Part shown: positions 50,936 to 61,186 of the stretch, piece by piece
Layout: each line of letters begins with the position of its first letter
Numbering within the stretch: position 1 is the stretch's first letter
The notes under the pieces: model-generated
Databases searched by the model: none
Told to the model about the DNA's origin: nothing
What the model saw: the letters and a program-made list of their open reading frames with translations, nothing else
Translations under genes and position numbers: made by a program
Assembly (NCBI GenBank): GCA_020637675.1
Contig: JACKKD010000003.1
Coordinates: 744,001 to 808,000 of the forward strand
DNA from: Paracoccaceae bacterium
GTDB lineage: Bacteria; Pseudomonadota; Alphaproteobacteria; Rhodobacterales; Rhodobacteraceae
Length of the DNA: 64,000 nt
Direction of reading: 5' to 3'

Positions 50936-51032
50936 CGCCGCCGTTAACACCCCCGTGTGGGCGCGCTTTCGCGCTTGGAGCGGCCGGCCTGCCGGGGTAG
51001 GATGCTCGGCGGGCGCTAACCAGACGGATTTC

Positions 51033-52502
51033 ATGCGTTTTCTGACCCGCAGCCTCGTCGGTCTCTTCCTCGCCGCGCTGACACTGGCCCTTCTGGCCAT
51101 CGGCGCGATGGAGTTGAAGACGGCGATCGAGATCAGCACCGCGCCCGCACCTCCGGCGAAGCCGGCCGAGGAACGCGCCTTCACGGCGCGGGTGATGACG
51201 CTGAGGCCCGAACGGATTGCGCCGCTCATGACCGCCTACGGCGAGGTCCGTGCGAGCCGGCGGCTGGAACTGCGGTCGGCCTCGGCAGGGGAAATCGTGG
51301 AACTGGTGCCCGAATTCGCCGACGGAACTGCCGTCGCGGCGGGCCAGCTTCTGGTGCGCATCGACCCGGCGGACGCGCAATCCGCGCGCGACATCGCCGA
51401 GACCCAGCTCCGGCAGGCCGAGGTCGAGGCGCGCGATGCCGCCCGCGCGCTCGTCCTCGCGCGAGACGATCTGGCCGCGGCCGAGGATCAGCGCGCGCTG
51501 CGGGCGCAGGCGCTCAACCGGCAGAAGGAACTCGGCACGCGCGGTCTCGGCATGGCGGCGGACATGGAGGCGGCGGAACTCGCCATGTCCGGCGCCAGTC
51601 AGGGTGTCGTCTCGCGGCGGCAGGCCCTGGCGCTGGCCGAGGCGCGAACCGACAAGGCGGCGGCCGCCATCGACGCGGCACGGTTGACACTGGCCGAAGC
51701 CGAGCGGCGGCTGGCCGACACCGAACTCCGCGCGGGCTTCGCCGGCGTGCTGTCCGGTGTCACGGCGGTCGCCGGCGGGCTTGTCGCGAATGGCGAGAAG
51801 CTCGGCGAACTCATCGACCCGACGGCGCTCGAAGTCGCGGTCCGGCTTTCGACGGCGCAATTCGCGCGGCTGATCGACGAGGCCGGGCGGCTGCGCCCCT
51901 TGCCCGTGACAGCTGCGCTCGATGTGCCCGGCGGGCGGCTCGAAGCCGCGGGCCGGCTTGCCCGCGTCGACGCGGCAGTAGGTGCCGGGCTGAGCGGCCG
52001 GCTGGTATTCGCCACGCTCGATGAGGCCCCCGGCTTCCGGCCGGGCGACTTCGTGACGCTCGAAATCGCCGAGCCGCCGATTGATGGCGTCGCGCTCGTG
52101 CCTGCGCAGGCACTCGGCACCGACGGCACCGTTCTCGTCCTCGGCGAGGGCGACCGGCTGGAGGCGGTGCCGGCCGATATCCTCCGCCGGCAGGGCGATG
52201 CGGTGATCTTGCGGGTGGGCGCGCTGTCCGGCCGCGAGATCGTGCTGGAGCGGACGGCGCTTCTGGGCGCAGGGATTCTCGTGCGGCCGGTGCGCGACCA
52301 GGATTCGGGCCTTTCCGGCGCGGACGGCGAGCCGGTCGCCTTCGTCGAGCTTTCGCCCGAGCGCCGCGCCGCGCTCATCGCCTATGTCGAAGACAGCGCC
52401 GCCATGTCCGACGCCGCAAAGGCGGAGGTCCTTGCCCGGTTACGCGAGGCGCGCGTCCCGAGCGAGGTCGTGGACCGGCTCGAAGCCCGGATGGGGGGCT
52501 GA
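51033..52502 (+). CDS. RND efflux periplasmic adaptor
   Basis: This 489-residue membrane fusion protein has an N-terminal anchor (LVGLFLAALTLALLAIGAME), the lipoyl half-motif GEVRASRRLELRSASAGEIVEL-type region (about 70-90), a long alpha-helical hairpin rich in Ala and Glu, then beta-barrel domains. A C-terminal extension (residues about 430-489) is unusual and rich in Ala/Glu/Arg helix. It lies 4 bp before the RND pump gene, so both are translated together. Confidence 0.9.
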   Translation: MRFLTRSLVGLFLAALTLALLAIGAMELKTAIEISTAPAPPAKPAEERAFTARVMTLRPERIAPLMTAYGEVRASRRLELRSASAGEIVELVPEFADGTAVAAGQLLVRIDPADAQSARDIAETQLRQAEVEARDAARALVLARDDLAAAEDQRALRAQALNRQKELGTRGLGMAADMEAAELAMSGASQGVVSRRQALALAEARTDKAAAAIDAARLTLAEAERRLADTELRAGFAGVLSGVTAVAGGLVANGEKLGELIDPTALEVAVRLSTAQFARLIDEAGRLRPLPVTAALDVPGGRLEAAGRLARVDAAVGAGLSGRLVFATLDEAPGFRPGDFVTLEIAEPPIDGVALVPAQALGTDGTVLVLGEGDRLEAVPADILRRQGDAVILRVGALSGREIVLERTALLGAGILVRPVRDQDSGLSGADGEPVAFVELSPERRAALIAYVEDSAAMSDAAKAEVLARLREARVPSEVVDRLEARMGG

Positions 52503-52506
52503 GCCC

Positions 52507-55500
52507 ATGGCGGCACGGCACGACCGGCTGGCGGCGGCGGGCGGGATTCTCTCCTACTTCACCCGTCATGCCACGGCTGCCAACCTCGTGCTCGCGCTCT
52601 TTCTGGCGGCGGGACTTGCCGCCTTGCCGCAGATGCGTGCGCAGTACTTCCCCGACGTCGTCGTCCAGCAGGTCAACGTCGCCGTCACCTGGGACGACGC
52701 CGGCGCCGAGGACGTGGACCGGGGCGTGATCCAGCTCCTCCTGCCCGGGCTTCTCGCGGTCGAGGGCGTGTCCGACAGCCTGGCAATCTCGCGCGAAGGC
52801 TTCGGCGAGGTCACGCTCGATTTCGAACCGGGCTGGGACATGAGCCGCGCGGTGAGCGAGGTGGAGACTGCCGTCGCCGGCGTGACCAACCTGCCCGACG
52901 ATGCCGACCAGCCCGTCATCCGCCGCAACGGCTGGCGCGACCGGGTGACCGACATGGTGGTCACCGGGCCGGTGGCACCCGACCAGCTGCTGCGCATTGC
53001 CGACGAGTTTCTCGACCGGCTCTATCGGGCCGGCGTGACGCGGGCGACGATCGAGGGTCTCGCGGCCCCCGAACTCACCGTCGAAGTGCCGATGGCCGAG
53101 CTCATGCGGCACGACCTGACGCTGTCGGACATTTCGGCCCGCATCGCTGCCGAGACGGCTGCCGATCCGGCCGGCTCCATCGCCAGCGGCACGGCCCGTC
53201 TGCGGACCGGGGCCGAACGCCGGACGCCCGAGGCGCTGCGGCAGATCGTGCTCAAGTCGAAGCCTGACGGAACCTCGCTGACGCTTGGCGAGGTGGCCGT
53301 GATCACCGACAGCGGCGGCACCGGCAAGCAGGCCTACTTCGTGGGCGACAATCCCGCGATAGCGCTTCGCGCCGACCGTTCGGCCGACGGCGACGCGATC
53401 GAGATCCAGCGAAAGGTGGAGCAGGTCGCAGAGGAGATGCGCCCGGGCCTGCCGAAGGGCGTCACCATCGACATGACGCGCGTCCGCTCTCAGGACATCA
53501 TCGCCCGGCTCGAGATCCTGATCGCCAACGGCTTGATGGGGCTCGGTCTGGTGCTGGCGATGCTCTTTCTTTTCCTTAACGCCCGCACGGCCCTCTGGGT
53601 CGCGGCCGGCATTCCGGTGGCGATGCTCGCGGCCGTGGCGATGATGCATCTCTTCGGGCTCACGCTGAACATGATCTCCATCTTCGCGCTGATCCTGACT
53701 ACGGGGATCGTCGTCGATGACGCGATCGTGGTCGGCGAACACGCCGATTTCCGCTTCCGGCGGCTGGGCGAGGCGCCCGTCGTCGCGGCCGAGACGGCGG
53801 TGCGGCGCATGGCGGCGCCTGTCTTCTCCTCGACGGCGACGACCATTGTCGCCTTCCTCGGTCTCATGGCGATCACCGGTCGCTTCGGCGAGATGATCCG
53901 GGACATTCCCTTCACCGTCGCGGTTGTGCTCGCCGCCTCGCTTCTCGAAGCGTTTCTGATCCTGCCCAACCACATGGCCCACGCGCTGACCTCGGCCGGG
54001 CGCCGGCGGTGGTACGACGCGCCGAGCCGACTGGTGAACCGGGGCTTCGGCTGGGTGCGCGACAAGGTCATGCGCCCTCTCGTGGCCGGCGTCATCGTGG
54101 CGCGCTACCCGGTTCTCGCGGGGGCGCTCGCGCTACTGGCCTATTCGGGCGGACTGTTCCTGAAGGGAGAGGTGCGCTGGCAGTTCTTCGCCTCGCCCGA
54201 ACAGGCCGCCATCACGGGCAATTTCACGATGCTCGCCGGCGCGACGCGCGCCGATACGCTGGAGGTCATGCGGGCCCTGCAGCACGCGACCGAAGAGGTC
54301 GCTGCCGATTTCCGCGACCGCTACGGGGTCGAGCCCCTGAACTATGTCATCGCACAGGTCGGCTCCAATGCCTTCCGGCCGCTCGAAAGCGCACAGGGCA
54401 AGGATCGCGATCTTCTGGGCTCGATCTCGATCGAACTCGTCGATCCCGACCTCAGGCCCTGGACCGGTTCGGAGTTCGTCACCGCTCTGCAGGAAGCCGC
54501 GCCGCACCATCCCTTCCTCGAGGAACTCTCCTTCCGCGGCTGGCGGCACGGCCCCGGAGGCGACGCGCTCGACGTGCAGCTCACCGGGCCCGAGGCGGCC
54601 GTCTTGAAGGCAGCCGCCGAGGATCTGAAGCATGCGCTTGCACCGTTCCCGGAAATCTCTGCGCTCGAGGATTCGCTGCCCTACGACAAGGACGAGCTTA
54701 TCCTCGATCTTACTCCGCAGGGGCGCGCGCTGGGCTTCACGGTCGATGACCTCGGTCGCGAATTGCGCGCCCGGCTGAACGGCATCACCGCGGCGAGCTT
54801 CCCGGAGGGGACCCGTACCGTCGATGTGACGGTCGAACTGGCGTCGGGCGAGGTCACCGCCGACTTTCTCGACCGGATGCTGATGCGTACGCCCGAGGGC
54901 GCGTATGTGCCGCTTGCCGACATTGTCACTGTCGAGCCGAAAAGCGGCTTTTCCCGCATAAGGCGCGAAGGGGGCGACCGCGTCGTGACCGTGACCGGCG
55001 ACATTGCCGAGGACGACCCGGAACGTGTTGCCGCGATCCTCGATACGCTCAACCGCGACATCCTGCCCGAAATCGCGGCGAGACACGGCGTCGGCTACAA
55101 CCTCGCCGGCCTCAGCGAGCAGGAGGATACGTTCCTAAGCGAGGCGACCACCGGCTTCGCCGCGGCACTCGTGGGAATCTATGTCATCCTTGCCTGGGTA
55201 TTCTCGAGCTGGACACGCCCCGTCGTTGTCATGGCGGTCATCCCCTTCGGCCTCATCGGCGCGATCTACGGTCATGCAGTCTGGGACCTGCCGCTGTCGA
55301 TGTTCTCGGTCGTGGGCCTCATCGGCATGTCGGGCATCATCGTCAACGACGCCATCGTTCTCATCAGTACCGTGGACGAATATGCGGCCAGACGCCCCCT
55401 CATTCCCGCGGTCATCGACGCCGTGGCCGACCGGCTGAGGGCGGTTTTCCTCACGACCGCGACGACGGTGATCGGGCTTGCCCCGCTGCTGTTCGAAACC

Positions 55501-55851
55501 TCCCGTCAGGCGCAGTTCCTGAAGCCCACGGTGGTGACGCTCTGTTACGGCCTCGGCTTCGGCATGCTGCTCGTCCTGCTCGTCGTGCCCGCCCTTCTGG
55601 TCGTGCAAGCCGATGTCGGCCGCCGCCTTGCCGCCTTCCGCCGCGGCGCGCGGCGGGGGCCCGTGCGCGGTTACCTGCGGGCGGCCGTGGTGATCCTCGC
55701 GGTGCTGTTCGCCGCCCTTCTGGGGCCGGCGCTTCTGGCCGGAGAGGGGTATGCCCCAGCCTTCCTGAGCTTTGCCGCGGCCTCGGCCGCCGCGCTTGGC
55801 CTGGTCTGGATTGTCGCCGCGCTGCGTCTTGGACGCGCCGCGCGCGGCTGA
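52507..55851 (+). CDS. RND superfamily efflux pump
   Basis: This 1,114-residue AcrB-type protein has a single N-terminal helix (NLVLALFLAAGLAALPQM), two large periplasmic loops and two clusters of helices. The proton-relay aspartates are in TTGIVVDDAIVVGE. The early YFPDVVVQQVNV loop and GIVIVNDAIVLI-type segment near the C-terminus (here GIIVNDAIVLIS) also fit. It exports drugs or other compounds with the adaptor; no outer membrane channel gene is adjacent, so it must share one. Confidence 0.93.
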   Translation: MAARHDRLAAAGGILSYFTRHATAANLVLALFLAAGLAALPQMRAQYFPDVVVQQVNVAVTWDDAGAEDVDRGVIQLLLPGLLAVEGVSDSLAISREGFGEVTLDFEPGWDMSRAVSEVETAVAGVTNLPDDADQPVIRRNGWRDRVTDMVVTGPVAPDQLLRIADEFLDRLYRAGVTRATIEGLAAPELTVEVPMAELMRHDLTLSDISARIAAETAADPAGSIASGTARLRTGAERRTPEALRQIVLKSKPDGTSLTLGEVAVITDSGGTGKQAYFVGDNPAIALRADRSADGDAIEIQRKVEQVAEEMRPGLPKGVTIDMTRVRSQDIIARLEILIANGLMGLGLVLAMLFLFLNARTALWVAAGIPVAMLAAVAMMHLFGLTLNMISIFALILTTGIVVDDAIVVGEHADFRFRRLGEAPVVAAETAVRRMAAPVFSSTATTIVAFLGLMAITGRFGEMIRDIPFTVAVVLAASLLEAFLILPNHMAHALTSAGRRRWYDAPSRLVNRGFGWVRDKVMRPLVAGVIVARYPVLAGALALLAYSGGLFLKGEVRWQFFASPEQAAITGNFTMLAGATRADTLEVMRALQHATEEVAADFRDRYGVEPLNYVIAQVGSNAFRPLESAQGKDRDLLGSISIELVDPDLRPWTGSEFVTALQEAAPHHPFLEELSFRGWRHGPGGDALDVQLTGPEAAVLKAAAEDLKHALAPFPEISALEDSLPYDKDELILDLTPQGRALGFTVDDLGRELRARLNGITAASFPEGTRTVDVTVELASGEVTADFLDRMLMRTPEGAYVPLADIVTVEPKSGFSRIRREGGDRVVTVTGDIAEDDPERVAAILDTLNRDILPEIAARHGVGYNLAGLSEQEDTFLSEATTGFAAALVGIYVILAWVFSSWTRPVVVMAVIPFGLIGAIYGHAVWDLPLSMFSVVGLIGMSGIIVNDAIVLISTVDEYAARRPLIPAVIDAVADRLRAVFLTTATTVIGLAPLLFETSRQAQFLKPTVVTLCYGLGFGMLLVLLVVPALLVVQADVGRRLAAFRRGARRGPVRGYLRAAVVILAVLFAALLGPALLAGEGYAPAFLSFAAASAAALGLVWIVAALRLGRAARG

Positions 55852-55858
55852 GCCGCGA

Positions 55859-56662
55859 TCACCCCGTGCAGCCCTGCACTTCGACGACGCGGCCACCGCT
55901 CCCGAACAGGGTGATGCGGACAGCGGAGCGGTCAAGCGCGAAGGGCTGGGCATCGGCCGGCACAAGGTCGGCCGTGGCGCTGAGTTCGCCGCCGTTGCGC
56001 CGCGTCTCGGCCGCCGAGACCCAGACGCTCCGGTCGGCGAGTTCCACCACCGCGATCTCGTCGGGCCCGAGGCGCGGCAGAGCAAGCCGCGAGGTCAGTC
56101 TCACCCCGTCCCGGATCGGCTCCGCCTCACACCGCGCCGCCGTCAGTCCGGCCTCATCTGCGCGCTCCGGCATCTCGGCAAGCGCGGCGCGGATCACCGG
56201 ATCGGGCGTTCCCCCGGCGGCGAGATCGGCCGAAACGACCACTGTCATCGGCACGCAGATCTCGTTGCAGACGCCGAGGTCGATTTCCGCCCGGACGTGC
56301 ACCGGCTCTCCCGCCGCGGCCGGGCGGAACTCGATCGGCAGGACCAGCGACCCGTGGTAGCCGAAGCTGCGCATGCCGTTGAGTTCGAAGACCTCCGGTT
56401 TTGGCCAGTGGAAGGCCACTCCGCCGATGTTGGACGAACCCGACCAGTCGAACTCGGGCGGGATTCCGCCCTCGCCTGGCGCGCGCCAGTAGGTCTTCCA
56501 GCCGGGTGCAAGCCGAAGTTCCAGTGCAGCCATCTGAGTGCCCGAGTCCGTCCGCCAGCCTTCGCGGATGCTGGCCGACACGACGTTCGGCGGCACCTCC
56601 TGCGCCATGGCGGGGGCGGCGAGCGCGAGAAGCGCGACGGAGCAGGCGGCAGGAAACGTCAT
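55859..56662 (-). CDS. DsbD alpha-domain-like periplasmic protein
   Basis: This 267-residue protein has a signal peptide and a domain like the N-terminal part of DsbD (DsbC/DsbD-alpha type). It includes APGWKTYWRAPGEGGIPPEF, FELNGMRSFGYHGSLVLPIE and the redox pair in LGVCNEICVPM. It probably receives or passes electrons in the periplasm, for example to cytochrome c or disulfide isomerases. The ATG at 56662 begins the signal peptide; a longer frame adds nothing useful. It converges with the RND gene. Confidence 0.8.
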   Translation of the reverse strand: MTFPAACSVALLALAAPAMAQEVPPNVVSASIREGWRTDSGTQMAALELRLAPGWKTYWRAPGEGGIPPEFDWSGSSNIGGVAFHWPKPEVFELNGMRSFGYHGSLVLPIEFRPAAAGEPVHVRAEIDLGVCNEICVPMTVVVSADLAAGGTPDPVIRAALAEMPERADEAGLTAARCEAEPIRDGVRLTSRLALPRLGPDEIAVVELADRSVWVSAAETRRNGGELSATADLVPADAQPFALDRSAVRITLFGSGGRVVEVQGCTG

Positions 56663-56800
56663 ACCGCCCAAAGTAGGCAAGCCGCCGCCGATTGGAAGCG
56701 GCAAGGCGGCAACTCACGAAGAGTTTTGGGCGGCGGCGCGAACGGCGACCCCTTGCGTCGCTTCGGGACTCACCCGACATTCGGGTCAGGAGGCCATGCG

Positions 56801-57355
56801 ATGAACCTCAGCGGAAAGCTTCTGATCGCCATGCCCGGAATGGGCGATCCCCGCTTCGAGTACAGCGTCGTCTTCCTCTGCGCCCATTCCGAGGATGGCG
56901 CGATGGGGCTCATTGTCAACAAGCCGGCCGGCGGTCTGACCTTCGACCGCCTCGCCGAGCAGCTTGGCATCGAGCGCAGCGACCGCTCGCGCGAGATCAG
57001 GGTACATTTCGGAGGACCTGTGGAGAATGCGCGTGGTTTCGTCCTGCATTCGGGCGACTACGCCGGTACAGGCAGCACGCTGAAGGTCGATGACCGCTTC
57101 GGCATGACCGCGACGGTCGACATCCTAGAAGCGATTGCAGCCGGGCGCGGCCCGGCCGCCTCGCTGCTCGCGCTCGGTTACGCCGGCTGGGGGCCGGGGC
57201 AGCTTGAAGACGAGATTCTCGCGAACGGCTGGCTGACCTGCGAGGCCGCGCCCGATCTGGTGTTTTCCAGCCGCGACGGCGAGAAATGGAGCGGCGCCCT
57301 GAAAAGCATCGGGGTTGATCCGCTCACCCTGTCATCGGCGGCGGGGCGCGCCTGA
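56801..57355 (+). CDS. YqgE/AlgH family protein
   Basis: This 184-residue protein has the family start KLLIAMPGMGDPRFEYSVVF, then AMGLIVNKPAGGLTF and VHFGGPVENARGFVLHSGDY. Such proteins are widely conserved; their function is not settled. The ATG at 56801 follows AGGAGG and is preferred over an ATG six bases upstream, which lies too close to that site. It converges with the Sua5 gene (12-bp gap). Confidence 0.88.
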   Translation: MNLSGKLLIAMPGMGDPRFEYSVVFLCAHSEDGAMGLIVNKPAGGLTFDRLAEQLGIERSDRSREIRVHFGGPVENARGFVLHSGDYAGTGSTLKVDDRFGMTATVDILEAIAAGRGPAASLLALGYAGWGPGQLEDEILANGWLTCEAAPDLVFSSRDGEKWSGALKSIGVDPLTLSSAAGRA

Positions 57356-57367
57356 CCTTCGGACCCG

Positions 57368-58312
57368 TCAGTGCCGTGGCGCGGCAGCGCGGCGCAGCCT
57401 GTCGTTGATCGCGCGGCCGAGTCCCCTCTCCGGGATCGGTGAAACGGCGATCGTCCCCTCGGTGCGGGCGTCGGCCTCGCGCAGGAAGTGAAAGAGGTTG
57501 GCCGCCGCCTCCACGAGATCGCCGGTGAGCGAGAGATTGAGGTCGGCACCCCGCGCATCGGGTCCGAAACCGATCCATAACTCACGCGGCTCGGGGCGGG
57601 TCGCGCCCAGCCGTATCGGTGCCGAGGGCGCGTAGTGCGAGGCAAGCTGGCCCGGCGCGCTGGGTTTGGCCGCACTGCCGCCCTCGGGCAGCGGCGTGCC
57701 GAGGCAGGCTTCCAGCGCCTCGGCCGGAATCCCGCCCGGTCGCAGGAGTTCGGGGTCGCCGGTCAGCCCGAGGATCGTCGATTCCACCCCGACCGCGCAG
57801 GGCCCGCCGTCGACCACCGCGGCGATGAGGCCGGACAGACCTGCGATCACATGTTCCGCGCGCGTCGGGCTGACCTTCCCCGACGGGTTGGCCGAAGGCG
57901 CCGCCACGGGACCGCCAAAGGCGGAGAGGAGCGCGCGCGCCACGGGATGCGCCGGCATCCGCACCGCGACGGTGGAAAGGCCCGCCGTGACGAGGTCGGA
58001 AATCCGCGCCCCCGACCTCAGCGGAAGGACCAGCGTCAGCGGGCCCGGCCAGAACGCCCCGGCCACCCTCTCGGCTCGCGCGTCGAACAGGGCGACCTCT
58101 TTCGCCATCGTCATGTCGGCCACGTGGACGATGAGCGGGTTGAACCGCGGGCGCCCCTTGGCCTCGAATATCCGCGCGACCGCAAGGTCCGACCGCGCGT
58201 CGCCGCCAAGGCCGTAGACCGTCTCGGTCGGGAAGGCGACGAGCCCACCTTGAGACAGGAGAGCCGCTGCCCGCGCCAGCCCCGCCGCGTCGGCATTCAA
58301 TATTTCGGTCAC
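57368..58312 (-). CDS. Threonylcarbamoyl-AMP synthase (Sua5/YrdC)
   Basis: This 314-residue enzyme makes threonylcarbamoyl-AMP for the t6A modification of ANN-decoding tRNAs. The YrdC domain has GGLVAFPTETVYGLGGDA, IFEAKGRPRFNPLIVH and AAPSANPSGKVSPTRAEHV, and a C-terminal Sua5 domain follows (about 210-314). The start is a GTG with GGGGAG seven bases upstream; the longer frame has no family residues. It is divergent from the acyl-CoA dehydrogenase gene. Confidence 0.93.
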   Translation of the reverse strand: MTEILNADAAGLARAAALLSQGGLVAFPTETVYGLGGDARSDLAVARIFEAKGRPRFNPLIVHVADMTMAKEVALFDARAERVAGAFWPGPLTLVLPLRSGARISDLVTAGLSTVAVRMPAHPVARALLSAFGGPVAAPSANPSGKVSPTRAEHVIAGLSGLIAAVVDGGPCAVGVESTILGLTGDPELLRPGGIPAEALEACLGTPLPEGGSAAKPSAPGQLASHYAPSAPIRLGATRPEPRELWIGFGPDARGADLNLSLTGDLVEAAANLFHFLREADARTEGTIAVSPIPERGLGRAINDRLRRAAAPRH

Positions 58313-58454
58313 CGCACGCTCCCCGACTCGCTGCCGCAGCGTCCCCGTGACGCAGCGTCCCGGTTGAAGGGGCGTGACCTTGCGGCAATCATGGCCCCGG
58401 AACCCGTGACATACGCGCCGGGGCCGCACTTGCCAAGGCGAGGAGGAGGAACCG

Positions 58455-60146
58455 ATGCCCTACCGCGCGCCCCTGGGCGATATCCAATTCATCCTCGACC
58501 AGGTCGTGCCGCTTGCCCCGGTCGCCGCGACCGGCCGGTATGCCGAGGCAACCCCGGACCTCGTGGAGGCGATCCTGACGGAGGCGGCGCGCCTCTGCGA
58601 CACGGTCATGGCCCCGCTGCAACGCGCGGGCGATCTTCACCCTGCGCGGCTGGAGAATGGGGCCGTCCGCTCCACCCCCGGCTTCGCCGAGGCCTTCCGC
58701 CAGATCGCGGAGGGCGGCTGGATCGGTGTCAGCGCGCCGGTGGAACATGGCGGCATGGGCCTGCCGCAGGCGCTGAACATGGCCATTCACGACATGATGT
58801 CAGGCGCCTGCCTCGCGCTCGGGCTCAACCCGCTGCTGACCCAGGGGCAGATCGAGGCCCTCGACCACCACGCGAACGCGGAGATGAAGGCGCTCTACTT
58901 GCCGAAACTCATTTCGGGCGAATGGTCGGGCACGATGAACCTGACCGAACCGCAGGCGGGAAGCGACGTCGGTGCGCTGAGAACGAAGGCCGAAGCGAAT
59001 GGCGACGGCACCTATGCCGTCACCGGCCAGAAGATCTTCATCTCCTGGGGCGACTGCGACATGACGGAGAACGTCTGTCATCTTGTCCTCGCCCGCCTTC
59101 CCGGCGCCCCCGCCGGGACCAAGGGGATCAGCCTTTTCCTGGTGCCGAAGTTCATCCCCGACGCGAACGGCAAGCCGGGCATCCGGAACGGCGTGAATGT
59201 CGTCAGCCTGGAACACAAGCTCGGCCTCCACGGCTCGCCGACCTGCGTGATGGACTACGACCGCGCGACCGGCTGGCTCGTCGGCGCGGAGCAGGGCGGC
59301 ATGGCCGCGATGTTCACGATGATGAACAATGCCCGCCTTGCCGTCGGCGTGCAGGGTGTCGGCGTCGCCGAGGCCGCCTGCCAGGCAGCCGCATCCTATG
59401 CCGCCGACCGACGGCAGATGGGGCCGATCATCGACCATCCCGACGTGCGGAGGATGCTCGCCACGATGCGGGCGGAGGTCTTCGCCGCCCGCGCCATCGC
59501 GCTGGCCTGCGCCACCGCAACCGACATGGCGCAGGCGACGGGCGAGGGCGACTGGCACGCCCGCGCGGCCCTCCTCACGCCCATCGCCAAGGCCTACGGC
59601 ACCGACGTGGGCTGCGATGTCGCCTCCATGGCGATGCAGGTCCATGGCGGCATGGGCTATGTCGAGGAAACCGGCGTCGCCCAGTTCTGGCGCGACGTGC
59701 GGGTGACGGCGATCTACGAGGGGACGAACGGCATCCAGGCGATGGACCTCGTCGGCCGCAAGATGATGGACGGGGGCGAGGCCGCGTATCGGCTGCTCGA
59801 GGAGATCGAGGCGGGGGCGGAGGCCGCGCGGGCGCGCTTGCCCGACCTCGCCGGCAACGTCTGGTCCGCGGCCGAGACGCTGCGCGAGGCGACCGAGGCG
59901 ATGACTGGCCGCGCCATGCCTGACCGCTACGCCGGCGCCGTGCCCTATCTCAGGGCCTTCGCCCGCGTGCTCGGCGCGCATTTCCACCTGCGCGCGGCCG
60001 TAGCCGAAGGGGGCCAGGGTCCGCGCAGCGCGCTGGCGCGGGTCCATATCGACCGGCTTCTGCCGCAGTTCGCGGCCTGCCTCGCCGAGGCAAGGGACGG
60101 GGCAGGGGCGCTCTTCGACCTGACGCCCGAGGCGCTGGCGTCGTGA
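58455..60146 (+). CDS. Acyl-CoA dehydrogenase (DmdC-like)
   Basis: This 563-residue flavoprotein belongs to the longer acyl-CoA dehydrogenase group that includes the 3-methylmercaptopropionyl-CoA dehydrogenase DmdC. It has GTMNLTEPQAGSDVGALRTK, QMQVHGGMGYVEE-like segment (here MQVHGGMGYVEETG), and the catalytic Glu region IYEGTNGIQAMDL. Its substrate (DMSP-derived or fatty acyl-CoA) cannot be decided. The stop overlaps the next gene's GTG start. Confidence 0.88.
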   Translation: MPYRAPLGDIQFILDQVVPLAPVAATGRYAEATPDLVEAILTEAARLCDTVMAPLQRAGDLHPARLENGAVRSTPGFAEAFRQIAEGGWIGVSAPVEHGGMGLPQALNMAIHDMMSGACLALGLNPLLTQGQIEALDHHANAEMKALYLPKLISGEWSGTMNLTEPQAGSDVGALRTKAEANGDGTYAVTGQKIFISWGDCDMTENVCHLVLARLPGAPAGTKGISLFLVPKFIPDANGKPGIRNGVNVVSLEHKLGLHGSPTCVMDYDRATGWLVGAEQGGMAAMFTMMNNARLAVGVQGVGVAEAACQAAASYAADRRQMGPIIDHPDVRRMLATMRAEVFAARAIALACATATDMAQATGEGDWHARAALLTPIAKAYGTDVGCDVASMAMQVHGGMGYVEETGVAQFWRDVRVTAIYEGTNGIQAMDLVGRKMMDGGEAAYRLLEEIEAGAEAARARLPDLAGNVWSAAETLREATEAMTGRAMPDRYAGAVPYLRAFARVLGAHFHLRAAVAEGGQGPRSALARVHIDRLLPQFAACLAEARDGAGALFDLTPEALAS

Positions 60147-61186
60147 CTGCCGTGGTCGAGGAGGGGATCCGTTATCCTTTCGCGGAGCCGCCGACGCCCG
60201 GCGCCGCGACCGAGGTCGCCCAGGGCGTCCACTGGTTGCGCCTGCCGTTGCCGATGGCGCTCGACCATGTGAATGTCTTCGCCCTTGACGACGGAGACGG
60301 CTGGACCCTCGTCGATACCGGGCTCGACACGAAGAAGGCCCGCGCGATCTGGCAGGCGGTGCTTGCCGGCCCGCTCGCCGGTCGCCCTGTGCGCCGGGTG
60401 ATCGTGACCCACTACCACCCCGATCACATCGGCCTTGCCGGATGGTTCCAGGCGCAGGGGGCCGAATTGGTCACGACCCGTACCTCCTGGCTCTTCGCAC
60501 GGATGCTCACGCTCGACGAACATCCCGTGCCGGCGGCCGAAACGCTGGAATTCTGGCGCCGCGCCGGCATGCCGTCCGGCATGCTCTCCAGCCGCGCTGC
60601 CGAACGTCCCTTCAACTTCTGTGACGTCGTGTCGCCGCTTCCCCTCGGCTTCACGCGGATCGCCGATGGCAGCAAGATCACCGCAGGCGGGCGCGGATGG
60701 ATCGTGCGTGTCGGACACGGCCACGCGCCGGAACACGCGACGCTCTGGGAAAAGGGCGGGCCGCTCGTCATCGGCGGCGACCAGCTTCTGCCGTCGATCT
60801 CGGCCAACCTCGGCGTCTACGCGAGCGAACCCCTGGCCGATCCGGTGGGAGAGTGGCTGGACAGCTGCGCCGCCTTCCAGCGTTTCGCCGATCCCCGCCA
60901 TTTCGTCCTGCCGGGCCACAAGCTCCCGTTTACCGGACTGCCGCTGCGGCTGAGCCAGATGATCGAGAACCACCGCGGCGCGCTCGACAGGCTTATGGAT
61001 CACCTTGCCCGGCCGCGCACGGCGGCGGAGTGCTTCGTTCCGCTCTTCAAGCGGCCTATCGGCGAAGCGGAATTCGGCCTCGCGCTGGTCGAGGCGGTTG
61101 CGCATCTCAACCATCTCCTCCACCGTGGGCGGGTGGAGCGGGTGCTCGATGCGAACGGGGCATGGCTGTGGCGAAAACCGACCTGA
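60143..61186 (+). CDS. Metallo-beta-lactamase-fold hydrolase
   Basis: This 347-residue hydrolase has the zinc signature THYHPDHIG and a later GHAPEHATLW segment with further ligands. A C-terminal winged-helix-like region follows (FVPLFKRPIGEAEFGLALVE). It starts with GTG overlapping the acyl-CoA dehydrogenase stop (GTGA). Such proteins often hydrolyse thioesters or other esters, which fits beside a CoA-ester enzyme. Its 3' end overlaps the DUF6173 gene by 25 bp. Confidence 0.88.
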   Translation: MTAVVEEGIRYPFAEPPTPGAATEVAQGVHWLRLPLPMALDHVNVFALDDGDGWTLVDTGLDTKKARAIWQAVLAGPLAGRPVRRVIVTHYHPDHIGLAGWFQAQGAELVTTRTSWLFARMLTLDEHPVPAAETLEFWRRAGMPSGMLSSRAAERPFNFCDVVSPLPLGFTRIADGSKITAGGRGWIVRVGHGHAPEHATLWEKGGPLVIGGDQLLPSISANLGVYASEPLADPVGEWLDSCAAFQRFADPRHFVLPGHKLPFTGLPLRLSQMIENHRGALDRLMDHLARPRTAAECFVPLFKRPIGEAEFGLALVEAVAHLNHLLHRGRVERVLDANGAWLWRKPT